In this document: piece after piece, positions 17,702 through 25,389 of the stretch
How the letters are laid out: every line of letters begins with the position of its first letter
Position numbering within the stretch: the first letter of the stretch is position 1
From: UBA3824 sp017541145
Lineage (GTDB): Bacteria > Bacteroidota > Bacteroidia > Bacteroidales > UBA3824
DNA: 64,000 bases
Assembly (NCBI GenBank): GCA_947168365.1
Contig: CAMVLO010000010.1
Coordinates: 20,073-84,072 of the forward strand
Reading direction: 5' to 3'
Position numbers and translations under genes: made by a program
Notes under the pieces: model-generated
What the model saw: only the letters and a program-made list of their open reading frames with translations
Databases searched by the model: none
Told to the model about the DNA's origin: nothing

Positions 17702-19651
17702 ATGAAACTTAAACAAATCATATTACCGGCATTACTTGCAACCGCAGGAACAACAGCTTCTGCACAAGATTTGCCCAACTCTTTTAATTATCAGGCAGTA
17801 ATAAATTCCGACGACGGCAATCCGGTTGCTAAAAAAGATATAACAGTAGAAGTATCAATCTTGCAAGGTACAGATTGCGACCAAAGCAAAACATGCCCCG
17901 TACTTTGGCAGGAACTTCATACACCGACAACCAACGAATTCGGATTGTTTAATATCGAAATAGGCTCTTCATCTGCAAAAAACACTCACAAGGGTTCAGT
18001 ATCGTCTTACTCGGACATCAAATGGTTGGACGTTACCGACGGGTATTACTACATGCAAGTACGAGTAGACTTCGGAGCGTCATCATATCTCAACGGTTTG
18101 ACAGACTTGGGAATTACAAAATTTTCAGCCGTGCCATACTCACTTGTAGCATTACAAACCGACCTTTCAGAACGCAGCAAGACACTTACCAAAGATGACA
18201 ACGGAAATGTTGACGTAAAACTCGGAGAACTCAGCGATGTAGACGTAGCATCAGCAGCAGAAGATCAGGTTTTGACATTTGACGGTACAAAATGGACACC
18301 CAAAACAGTAACAAGTGGTGGTGGCGTTTCAGTTTCCAAACTCTCGGAACTGACAGGCGACGTAGCAATATCAAGTCCGGCTAAAGACCAACACTTAATT
18401 TTCAATGGAACAAAATGGGTGAACTCAGATTTTTCCGGCGGATCTACAGCTACAAAACTTAATGATTTAAGTGATGTAACAACTGCGTCCATATCAGCAC
18501 CAAATGTTTTTTTGAAATATAATGGCACCAAATGGGTAAACTCCAACATAAAATTATTAGAAGATATAACATTTCCCACAGCAACCGACGGCGCAGTTTT
18601 AACATATAGTGCAAGCTTAGATAAATGGAAAGCATCGAATCTTTCTGTTTCATTAGAAAAATTAACAGATGTAAAATTAGGAACTACCACAACAGACAAA
18701 CCGAAAAACGGTGATGTTTTAACATATTCAGAAGGCAAATGGATAAACCAAGCCGGTTCTGCTGAAAGTGTATGGAAAAGCTCAACTAATGGTATTTATA
18801 CAGATAAACATGTAGGAATAGGCGGAGACCCCTCGAATGTATTTGATATCAAGAAAGACGGCAGTCCAACAGCATCGACACATATACACTCTGATGGTCA
18901 ACACTTATGGCTTACAGCTGGTAGCATATCAATGGGCGGAACTAGTGCAATAATAAAAGATGGTGCAAGTAGTGCCATCGCCGGTAAAAATGGAACAGCA
19001 GGTCAAAATTGTATAGCATTTGGAGACCCTGATAACACAGACAAAGCTGACGCATCTGCTGGTATAAATTGCATCGCCTTTGGACGCGCTATTACAATAA
19101 GTGGCAGACAAATTTTTGCTTTCGGAATAGGATTAAGCTCATCAACAGACAATCAATTACTTTGTGGAAAATACAATAAAAAAAATGATGATGCCTTATT
19201 CATTGTAGGCAATGGAACTGGTAAAGATGAAACAAATCGTACCAATGTTTTTGAAGTATTAAAAACCGGTAATGCAACTTTGTCCGGAACATTAAACGGC
19301 AGTTCAGATGTTCGTCTCAAAAGCCACATCAGCACAACAAACAACTGCCTTGAAAAAGTATTGAAAATGAGAGGTGTGAATTTCTATTGGGACAAAACAA
19401 AAAGACCTTCTGCCGAAAGCAAAATGCAATACGGTTTCATAGCTCAAGAAATGGAAAAGATAATTCCGGAATTGGTTTCGGAAGGTGCTGACGGTTACAA
19501 AACAATAAACTACATCGGCGTAATTCCGGTATTAACCAATGCAATAAAAGAACAACAAGACCAAATAAAAGATCTTAAACAAGAAAACGAAGAATTGAAA
19601 TCTACTCTCGAAGAATTAATCAAGAGAGTAAACGCATTGGAAAAGAAATAA
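17702..19651 (+). CDS. Tail-fibre-like surface protein with C-terminal intramolecular chaperone (peptidase S74) domain
   Basis: 649 residues with a signal peptide (cleavage near TASAQ). The N-terminal 150 residues are a domain common in Bacteroidota exported proteins (FNYQAVINSDDGNPVAKKDI, then ITKFSAVPYSLVAL). Residues about 175-360 hold five degenerate repeats ending in GTKWxxx or similar (TFDGTKWTPK, IFNGTKWVNS, KYNGTKWVNS, LDKWKAS, SEGKWINQ). A beta-helix-like region with Gly/Ala/Ile repeats follows. The C-terminal 115 residues are an S74 chaperone (SSDVRLKSHI, MQYGFIAQEMEKIIPELV) followed by a coiled coil. S74 domains trimerise fibres and then cut themselves off, so the mature protein is likely a trimeric fibre. 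It has no T9SS signal of its own. It is the last gene of the surface cluster. Confidence 0.85.
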   Translation: MKLKQIILPALLATAGTTASAQDLPNSFNYQAVINSDDGNPVAKKDITVEVSILQGTDCDQSKTCPVLWQELHTPTTNEFGLFNIEIGSSSAKNTHKGSVSSYSDIKWLDVTDGYYYMQVRVDFGASSYLNGLTDLGITKFSAVPYSLVALQTDLSERSKTLTKDDNGNVDVKLGELSDVDVASAAEDQVLTFDGTKWTPKTVTSGGGVSVSKLSELTGDVAISSPAKDQHLIFNGTKWVNSDFSGGSTATKLNDLSDVTTASISAPNVFLKYNGTKWVNSNIKLLEDITFPTATDGAVLTYSASLDKWKASNLSVSLEKLTDVKLGTTTTDKPKNGDVLTYSEGKWINQAGSAESVWKSSTNGIYTDKHVGIGGDPSNVFDIKKDGSPTASTHIHSDGQHLWLTAGSISMGGTSAIIKDGASSAIAGKNGTAGQNCIAFGDPDNTDKADASAGINCIAFGRAITISGRQIFAFGIGLSSSTDNQLLCGKYNKKNDDALFIVGNGTGKDETNRTNVFEVLKTGNATLSGTLNGSSDVRLKSHISTTNNCLEKVLKMRGVNFYWDKTKRPSAESKMQYGFIAQEMEKIIPELVSEGADGYKTINYIGVIPVLTNAIKEQQDQIKDLKQENEELKSTLEELIKRVNALEKK

Positions 19652-19670
19652 GGCGGAAAAATTCTCCGCC
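19652..19670. terminator. Possible bidirectional hairpin between convergent genes
   Basis: GGCGGA (19652-19657) pairs with TCCGCC (19665-19670) around an A-rich loop, directly after the stop codon of the S74 gene and before the end of tadA. There is no strong T-run on either side, so termination would be weak. Confidence 0.35.
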
Positions 19671-19672
19671 CG

Positions 19673-20125
19673 TCATCTTTTACTTGCAAAAAACTTTTTC
19701 ATAAGTTCCGCACATTCATCTTCCAAAACTCCGGAAGTAACCTTAGTTTTCGGATGCAGTAGCGAAACTTTGTTTGGGGTTATCAGATTTTCCACAATCT
19801 GATAACCCTTTTTTATATCCTTAGCGCCGTAAACTATTCTACCGATTTGCGACCATGCCAAAGCTCCGGCACACATCACACAAGGTTCAACAGTAACATA
19901 CAAAGTAGCTTCCGGCAAATACTTTCCGCCCTGAGAACTTGCCATCGTAATAGCCTGCATCTCGGCATGAGCAGTAACATCACAAAGCCGCTGTGTAAGA
20001 TTATGCGCTCTCGCCACTATCCTACCCTGCACCACAACTACAGCTCCAATCGGAATTTCATCTTCGTCAAAAGCAATCTGAGCCTCACTAAGAGCTGCCC
20101 GCATAAATTTCTCGTCGTCTGTCAT
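19673..20125 (-). CDS. tadA: Nucleoside deaminase, tRNA adenosine-34 deaminase type
   Basis: A 150-residue cytidine-deaminase-fold enzyme. The zinc site is complete: HAE (His53, catalytic Glu55) and PCVMC (Cys82, Cys85). The length and the pattern AHAEMQAI...VTVEPCVMCAGAL match TadA, which converts A34 to inosine in tRNA-Arg(ACG). A close alternative is a guanine-deaminase-like paralogue, which eye inspection cannot fully exclude. It is convergent with the S74 gene and divergent from aspS, with a 244-bp intergenic region upstream. Confidence 0.85.
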   Translation of the reverse strand: MTDDEKFMRAALSEAQIAFDEDEIPIGAVVVVQGRIVARAHNLTQRLCDVTAHAEMQAITMASSQGGKYLPEATLYVTVEPCVMCAGALAWSQIGRIVYGAKDIKKGYQIVENLITPNKVSLLHPKTKVTSGVLEDECAELMKKFFASKR

Positions 20126-20327
20126 AATCTTTTAGTAAAAACAAATCATCGGTAAAATTTTACACTCGTGATACTTACCTCCAAGTAGGATAACATCATA
20201 GAGAAAAAAACATAATACCATGATTTTCTGCAAAAATGAAAAGATTTAAGAAAAAAACAAAATAATTTATTGAAGAAATTTTTACAAAATAAATTTTCAG
20301 ACAACGTTTAAATATCAAAATTATTTG

Positions 20328-20335
20328 TAACTTTG
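20328..20335 (+). promoter_or_regulatory. -7 element of the aspS operon
   Basis: TAACTTTG matches TAnnTTTG and lies 34 bp before the aspS ATG, giving a leader of about 27 nt. The usual -33 TTTG is not evident. Confidence 0.5.
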
Positions 20336-20369
20336 TAGCCATAAAATGTTTCTAAAATAGTAATTCATA

Positions 20370-22133
20370 ATGTATAGAACACATAATTGTGGTGAACTGC
20401 GTATTGCAGATGTCAACAAAGAAGTTACCCTTTGCGGTTGGGTGCAAAGAGTTAGAAATCTTGGCGGTATGACATTTACCGACCTTCGCGACCGTTACGG
20501 AATCACACAGTTGGTTTTCAATATCGATACCAACAAAGAACTTTGCGAACAAGCAAGAAAATTAGGTCGTGAATTTGTAATTCAAGCAAAAGGCGTTGTT
20601 ACAGAACGCTCAAGCAAAAACAAAGATCTCGCTACCGGCGAAATCGAAATTATTGTTAAAGAACTTAATATACTCAACAAATCTGAAATTCCACCGTTTA
20701 CTATAGAAGACAACACCGATGGAGGTGAAGACTTGTTGCTTAAATACAGATACTTGGACATCCGTCGCCGTCCTATTTTGAAAGGTCTTCAACTCAGAAA
20801 CAAAATGAGTTTTGAAGTAAGAAGATATCTCGACGGACACAGCTTTATGGAAGTAGAAACCCCGATGCTCATAAAATCTACACCGGAAGGCGCAAGAGAT
20901 TATGTAGTACCATCAAGAATTCATCACGGCGAATTTTATGCACTTCCACAAAGTCCGCAACAATACAAACAGTTGCTTATGGTGGCAGGTATCGACCGTT
21001 ACTATCAGATTGTAAAATGTTTCCGCGACGAAGATTTGCGCGCAGACCGTCAGCCTGAATTTACACAAATCGACTGCGAGATGTCGTTTGTAGAACAAGA
21101 AGACGTACTCCAAATTTTCGAAGGTCTTGCAAAACATCTTTTCAAGACAATCAGAAACATCGATATGGATTTTCAATTCCCGCGTATGGTTTGGAAAGAA
21201 GCTATGGAAAAATACGGCTCTGACAAACCGGATATTCGTTTCGGTATGACAATCCACAATATTACCGACGTGGCTAAAGGTCACAATTTCAAGGTATTTG
21301 ACGATACAGAATACATCTGTTCAATTGCAGTAGAAGGCGCAGCCGGATACACAAGAAAACAGATTGACGAACTCACTGAATTTGTAAAACGTCCTCAGGT
21401 AGGAGCCAAAGGTCTCGTTTATATCAAATACAACGAAGACGGCACATTCAAATCTTCGGTTGACAAATTCTTCAATGCCGACGACTTGAAAGCAATTGCA
21501 GACAAAGCAGAAGCCAAAGCCGGCGACCTTATTTTCATACTTTGCGGCAAAAAACTCCAAGTACTCAATCAAATGGGAGTTCTCCGTATTGAAATGGGTA
21601 ACAGACTCAACCTCAGAGACAAAAACAAATTTGCCCCACTTTGGGTTGTTGATTTCCCGTTGTTTGAATGGGACGATGCTACACAACGTTTCTACGCAAT
21701 GCACCACCCGTTTACTTCTCCTAAAAAAGAAGACTACGATATTCTTGAAACCAATCCGGGCGAAGCAAGAGCTAATGCTTACGACTTGGTAATCAACGGT
21801 ATCGAAATCGGTGGAGGCTCTATCCGTATTCACGATTCAGCTCTTCAGGTAAGGATGTTCAAACTTTTGGGATTCACCGAAGAAAAGGCTAAAGCTCAAT
21901 TTGAATGCTTAATCAACGCATTTAAATTCGGTGCACCTCCTCACGGTGGTCTTGCTTTTGGTCTCGACAGATGGGCGGCTCTTATGAACGGCTCTGATTC
22001 GATAAAAGACGTAATCGCATTCCCGAAAAACAATGCTGCTCGCGACGTTATGATTGACGCTCCTTCTGCTATTTCTCCTGAACAGTTGGATGAGTTGTCT
22101 TTAACAATTACTCCATTGAAATCCAATGAATAA
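20370..22133 (+). CDS. aspS: Aspartyl-tRNA synthetase
   Basis: 587 residues, the normal bacterial length. An N-terminal OB-fold anticodon-binding domain (CGWVQRVRNLGGMTFTDLRD) is followed by the class II catalytic core: motif 1 near VRRYLDGHSFMEVETPML, motif 2 with KCFRDEDLRADRQPEFTQID, the bacterial GAD insertion (about 280-400), and motif 3 AFGLDRWAALM. It charges tRNA-Asp in the cytosol. The stop codon overlaps the next ATG by 8 bp, so translation of the downstream small gene is probably coupled. The start ATG at 20370 is supported by the MYRTHNCGEL family start and by the promoter just upstream. Confidence 0.97.
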   Translation: MYRTHNCGELRIADVNKEVTLCGWVQRVRNLGGMTFTDLRDRYGITQLVFNIDTNKELCEQARKLGREFVIQAKGVVTERSSKNKDLATGEIEIIVKELNILNKSEIPPFTIEDNTDGGEDLLLKYRYLDIRRRPILKGLQLRNKMSFEVRRYLDGHSFMEVETPMLIKSTPEGARDYVVPSRIHHGEFYALPQSPQQYKQLLMVAGIDRYYQIVKCFRDEDLRADRQPEFTQIDCEMSFVEQEDVLQIFEGLAKHLFKTIRNIDMDFQFPRMVWKEAMEKYGSDKPDIRFGMTIHNITDVAKGHNFKVFDDTEYICSIAVEGAAGYTRKQIDELTEFVKRPQVGAKGLVYIKYNEDGTFKSSVDKFFNADDLKAIADKAEAKAGDLIFILCGKKLQVLNQMGVLRIEMGNRLNLRDKNKFAPLWVVDFPLFEWDDATQRFYAMHHPFTSPKKEDYDILETNPGEARANAYDLVINGIEIGGGSIRIHDSALQVRMFKLLGFTEEKAKAQFECLINAFKFGAPPHGGLAFGLDRWAALMNGSDSIKDVIAFPKNNAARDVMIDAPSAISPEQLDELSLTITPLKSNE

Positions 22134-22467
22134 TCCCGAACAGGTAAAAAGCTTAATATCTCAGATGTTGCAGGCATGTAAAAATATCATGTCTGTAACA
22201 TCTGATTATTCTATTGCAGACGAAATCAAAGATCAAGATTTTGTTCTTGACAACGTCTACATGAATATCGTGGTAATTATTGAAACTTACATGAAAACAG
22301 ATAAAGACATTAAAGATTCAATAATTTCACAAGAAGAAATCAAGTATTTCACTGATATCATAAACAATGATTTCAGAGAAAAAGACTTGTCTAAAATACT
22401 ATATGTAAGCAAACATTTTATTCCGACACTTATCACCAAACTGAACGAAATACTAACCAAGCTATGA
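22126..22467 (+). CDS. Small hypothetical helical protein (113 aa) coupled to aspS
   Basis: I do not recognise a family. The protein is all-helical in appearance (EQVKSLISQMLQACKNIMSV, DNVYMNIVVIIETYMKT) and has no signal peptide, membrane segment or cysteine cluster. It begins inside the last codons of aspS (8-bp overlap) and ends with an ATGA overlap with the MBL hydrolase gene. All three genes are therefore translationally coupled, which supports it being real despite having no named domain. Confidence 0.72.
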   Translation: MNNPEQVKSLISQMLQACKNIMSVTSDYSIADEIKDQDFVLDNVYMNIVVIIETYMKTDKDIKDSIISQEEIKYFTDIINNDFREKDLSKILYVSKHFIPTLITKLNEILTKL

Positions 22468-23105
22468 AAATAGAATTTTTCCGTTTCAACCTTTTTGAGG
22501 TAAATACATACGTAATCTACGATGATACTAAACAATGTGTTATCATAGATCCGGGCTGTTACAGCAACAACGAACAAAATTTTCTTGTACAACACCTCGA
22601 AAAATTACAGTTGAAACCCGTATTGATAGCCAATACACATTGTCATAGCGACCACATACTTGGAATAAATTTTCTAAAACAAAAATACAATATACCTTTT
22701 GCAGCAAATCCCAAAGACAATTTCTTTTTGGAAAATGCCGCTCAACTCGCGAAACAATGGGGCTGGGATATCAATACACCTATCACAATAGATATTCCGT
22801 GCAGCGAAGGTACAGAATTGAAATTCGGTAACTCAATACTCAAATGCACTGAAACTCCGGGACATACACCCGGCGGTCAAGTAATTTATGCCGAAACCGA
22901 CAAATTTATGATGTCCGGTGATACACTTTTTAAAGGTACTATCGGTCGTACTGACTTGCCGTTTGGAGATTACGACGAAGAGATTGCATCCATCAGAAAC
23001 AAGATTTTAAGATTTGACAGTCTTTACGAAATATTTCCGGGTCACGGCGAACCTACTTCTGTAGGTATCGAAACTACTGAAAATCCGTTTTTTGAAGTTA
23101 TATAA
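22464..23105 (+). CDS. MBL-fold metallo-hydrolase (glyoxalase II-like)
   Basis: 213 residues with the complete zinc-binding set of the metallo-beta-lactamase fold: THCHSDH (His59, His61, Asp63, His64), ETPGHTPGG, SGDTLF and a C-terminal FPGHGEPT. The size and pattern match the short hydroxyacylglutathione-hydrolase-like hydrolases common in Bacteroidota, which lack the C-terminal substrate domain of true GloB, so the substrate is uncertain. It is the third gene of the aspS operon. Confidence 0.87.
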   Translation: MKIEFFRFNLFEVNTYVIYDDTKQCVIIDPGCYSNNEQNFLVQHLEKLQLKPVLIANTHCHSDHILGINFLKQKYNIPFAANPKDNFFLENAAQLAKQWGWDINTPITIDIPCSEGTELKFGNSILKCTETPGHTPGGQVIYAETDKFMMSGDTLFKGTIGRTDLPFGDYDEEIASIRNKILRFDSLYEIFPGHGEPTSVGIETTENPFFEVI

Positions 23106-23215
23106 TATCATAACTTTTACTACACGGACAAAACCAATATCAGTCAAAATAAAAAAGAAAATTCATTTACAAAAATTATAAAATAAAAATGTCCATCATA
23201 CATGCCGGACATCCC

Positions 23216-23249
23216 AAAATGCCGTCTGAAAATTCAGTCGGCATTTTTT
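23216..23249 (+). terminator. Rho-independent terminator of the aspS operon
   Basis: AAAATGCCG (23216-23224) pairs with CGGCATTTT starting at 23239, with additional pairing of TGAA/TTCA inside, followed by TTTTTT. It is about 110 bp after the MBL gene. Confidence 0.7.
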
Positions 23250-23340
23250 GTATAAAGTAAAACAATTTCTCCTCATTACAACATGAATATTTACCTCTGA
23301 AAATTGAACAGAAAATGATGTAATTATACTTTTCTCTGTA

Positions 23341-23442
23341 AAAAGTGTAGTCCAACAACACTTTCTTCATAGATAAAAGTGTAGTCCGACAACACTTTCT
23401 TCATAGATAAAAGTGTATTTCAACAACACTTTCTTCATAGAA
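23341..23442. repeat. 34-bp tandem repeat, three copies, each with a dyad
   Basis: Units at 23341-23374, 23375-23408 and 23409-23442. They differ at only a few positions. Each has AAAGTGT and ACACTTT as 7-bp inverted arms around about 9 bp, then CTTCATAGAT. It lies just upstream of the promoter of the AAA ATPase gene, so it could be a binding array. Confidence 0.8.
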
Positions 23443-23446
23443 ACTA

Positions 23447-23477
23447 TTGTTTATTCATAAAAAAGTCTGTAAATTTG
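23447..23477 (+). promoter_or_regulatory. Promoter of the AAA/DUF4143 gene
   Basis: TTG (23447-23449), a 20-bp spacer and TAAATTTG (23470-23477) match the Bacteroidetes -33/-7 consensus. The start codon at 23510 follows after a leader of about 26 nt. The upstream edge is 5 bp from the 34-bp tandem repeat. Confidence 0.55.
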
Positions 23478-23509
23478 TAGTGATAAACACCACAAAATCG
23501 TAACACATT

Positions 23510-24814
23510 ATGGAACGCACGGCAATTAAGCAATTAGCTGAATGGAAAAATAAATCAGACCGCAAACCTCTGATTATCAAAGGAGCAAGACAAACCGGCA
23601 AAACTTGGTTGATGAAAGAATTTGGCAGAAGATATTTTGCTGAAACCGTTTATATCAACTTTGAGTATGAAAAGCGTTTCAAGGATTTGTTTGTTGAAGA
23701 TTTTGATACTCAGAGAATTATTTCAACCATAGAACTCTATCACGGCAAAAAAATCGATGCTGACAACACGTTGATAATCTTCGACGAAATTCAGGCAGTA
23801 GAAAGCGGAGTTACATCATTGAAATATTTTTGTGAAAATGCCCCACAATATGCCGTAGTTGCAGCAGGTTCGCTGTTGGGCATATCTATGCACGAAAACC
23901 AATCGTTCCCCGTTGGCAAAGTCAACTTCTTGGAACTTCATCCGATGACATTCGGCGAGTTTGTTTTAGCAACCGGTAAAGATTTGATGTATAATGCATT
24001 AAGCAATTGTCAATGGAATATTCTAAAAACATTTCATGACGAACTCATTCGCCTTGTACGTACCTACATGGTGATTGGCGGAATGCCGGAAGTTGTACAA
24101 AAATGGGTTGATACTCAAGATTATTTTGCAGTAAGGGACAAACAACACGACATCCTTAATTCGTATCAAGCAGATTTTTCTAAACATATTCCAGATTTAC
24201 AAGTGCCCCGCGTTACAATGGTTTGGAATTCGTTACCGGCACAATTATCGAAAGAAAACAAAAAATTTGTCTATGGAGTATTGCGCGAAGGTGCACGTGC
24301 CAAAGATTTTGAGTTGGCGATTATGTGGCTGATAAACTGCGGTTTAATTTTGAAATCTCAACGTGTGGAAGTTCCTAAAATGCCGCTCATAGCGTATCAA
24401 GATGCTGCTGCGTTCAAACTTTATATGGTTGACACAGGATTGCTGTGTGCCGCTACAGGATTGAGTTACGATATCGTGGCAGACAAAAGCAGAATATTCA
24501 CAGAGTTCAAAGGTGCAATCACAGAACAATTTGTTATGCAGGAACTTACCGCTATGAATTGCGACTATATCAGTTATTGGACCAACGAACGCAACACCAG
24601 CGAGGTAGATTTTGTAATCCAAAACAACGGACAAACAATTCCTATCGAAGTAAAAGCCGGAGAAAACCTTCAAGCCAAGAGTTTTGCGTTTTTCTGTAAT
24701 AAATACCAGCCGCAATATGCTTGTAAAATATCTGCTCTGCCATTCAATCAAACCAAAAATGTATTTAACTACCCGTTGTATGCTTTTATGTTTGGATTGA
24801 AAACAATAAAGTAA
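23510..24814 (+). CDS. AAA ATPase with C-terminal DUF4143 (restriction-endonuclease-like) domain
   Basis: 434 residues of the AAA_14/DUF4143 family. Walker A GARQTGKT is at 25-32 and Walker B TLIIFDEIQ near 86-94. The C-terminal domain keeps SEVDFVIQ and IPIEVKAGE, the D...ExK arrangement of the PD-(D/E)XK nuclease fold (whether it cuts DNA is not established for the family). Members are abundant, often patchily distributed in Bacteroidota and archaea, and mostly uncharacterised. The gene stands alone, flanked by two different tandem arrays of dyad repeats (23341-23442 and 24949-25231), which suggests an autonomously moving or self-regulated unit. Confidence 0.9.
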   Translation: MERTAIKQLAEWKNKSDRKPLIIKGARQTGKTWLMKEFGRRYFAETVYINFEYEKRFKDLFVEDFDTQRIISTIELYHGKKIDADNTLIIFDEIQAVESGVTSLKYFCENAPQYAVVAAGSLLGISMHENQSFPVGKVNFLELHPMTFGEFVLATGKDLMYNALSNCQWNILKTFHDELIRLVRTYMVIGGMPEVVQKWVDTQDYFAVRDKQHDILNSYQADFSKHIPDLQVPRVTMVWNSLPAQLSKENKKFVYGVLREGARAKDFELAIMWLINCGLILKSQRVEVPKMPLIAYQDAAAFKLYMVDTGLLCAATGLSYDIVADKSRIFTEFKGAITEQFVMQELTAMNCDYISYWTNERNTSEVDFVIQNNGQTIPIEVKAGENLQAKSFAFFCNKYQPQYACKISALPFNQTKNVFNYPLYAFMFGLKTIK

Positions 24815-24948
24815 CAATTGTTGAGAACTTTTGTTAACAGAAATATTCGGATCTTACAGTTTTTGGAATAGATGTTAACAAAGAAATTGTAAGATCGGGA
24901 TGTAGTTGGAAGTTTTTTCGCGAGGAAATTGTTATTTCGGGTACAGAT

Positions 24949-25231
24949 TCTGTGTTTTCACCTCAGGTGAAAATGCACATCCACTACCAATTCTGTGTTT
25001 TCACCTCAGGTGAAAATGCACATCCACTACCCAATCTGTGTTTTCACCTCAGGTGAAAACGCAGAATCACTACCCGATCTGTGTTTTCACCTCAGGTGAA
25101 AACGCACATCCACTACCCGATCTGTGTTTTCACCTCAGGTGAAAACGCAGAATCACTACCCGATCTGTGTTTTCACCTCAGGTGAAAACACAGAATCACT
25201 ACCCGATGTGAGTTTTCACCTCAGGTGAAAA
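24949..25231. repeat. 43-bp tandem repeat, about 6.6 copies, each with a long perfect palindrome
   Basis: Units start at 24949, 24992, 25035, 25078, 25121, 25164 and 25207 (the last is partial). Each contains TTTTCACCTCAGGTGAAAA, a 9-bp inverted repeat around a single C. In the sixth unit the arms extend to 14 bp with CTGTG/CACAG. The 18-bp inter-palindrome parts are also nearly the same and come in two alternating versions (GCACATCCACTACC and GCAGAATCACTACC), so this is a satellite-like array and not a CRISPR. Confidence 0.9.
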
Positions 25232-25330
25232 GCTATATTTTGTACAGAAAGTTAATATAGAAGTTAAATAAATAAACTAACTGTTTAATTTAATTAGAAT
25301 TTAAAGAAAATTAACGTTTCAAACGCATAC

Positions 25331-25365
25331 CTAAAACAAAGGCTGTTCATCACTGAACAGCCTTT
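25331..25365 (-). terminator. Rho-independent terminator of the PUL (after GH35)
   Basis: AAAGGCTGTTCA (25338-25349) pairs perfectly with TGAACAGCCTTT (25354-25365) around TCAC. On the minus strand TGTTTTAG follows. It is 25 bp after the GH35 stop. Confidence 0.75.
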
Positions 25366-25389
25366 ACAAAAATAAAACAATTAAAATAA

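Larger units (their letters stand above)
23106..23509. other. Intergenic region with terminator and 34-bp tandem repeat
   Basis: 404 bp without a gene. It holds a small hairpin (ATGTCC 23189-23194 with GGACAT 23207-23212), the terminator at 23216-23249, a three-copy 34-bp repeat at 23341-23442 and the promoter of the next gene at 23447-23477. Confidence 0.65.
24815..25389. other. Intergenic region with palindromic repeat array and terminator
   Basis: 575 bp without a gene. GATCTTACA (24850-24858) and TGTAAGATC (24888-24896) form a hairpin soon after the ATPase stop and may end its transcript, although no T-run follows. The 43-bp array occupies 24949-25231. About 100 bp of AT-rich DNA and the GH35 terminator complete it. 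Confidence 0.6.

Noticed and set aside
17702..19651. Prophage remnant
   Set aside because: The S74 and tail-fibre-like repeats suggest phage, but the protein has a Sec signal peptide and a Bacteroidota-specific N-terminal domain, and neighbours are T9SS proteins without any phage gene.
24949..25231. CRISPR array
   Set aside because: The repeats are regularly spaced, but the segments between them are nearly identical (two versions only) and just 18 bp long, and there are no cas genes. It is a tandem satellite.
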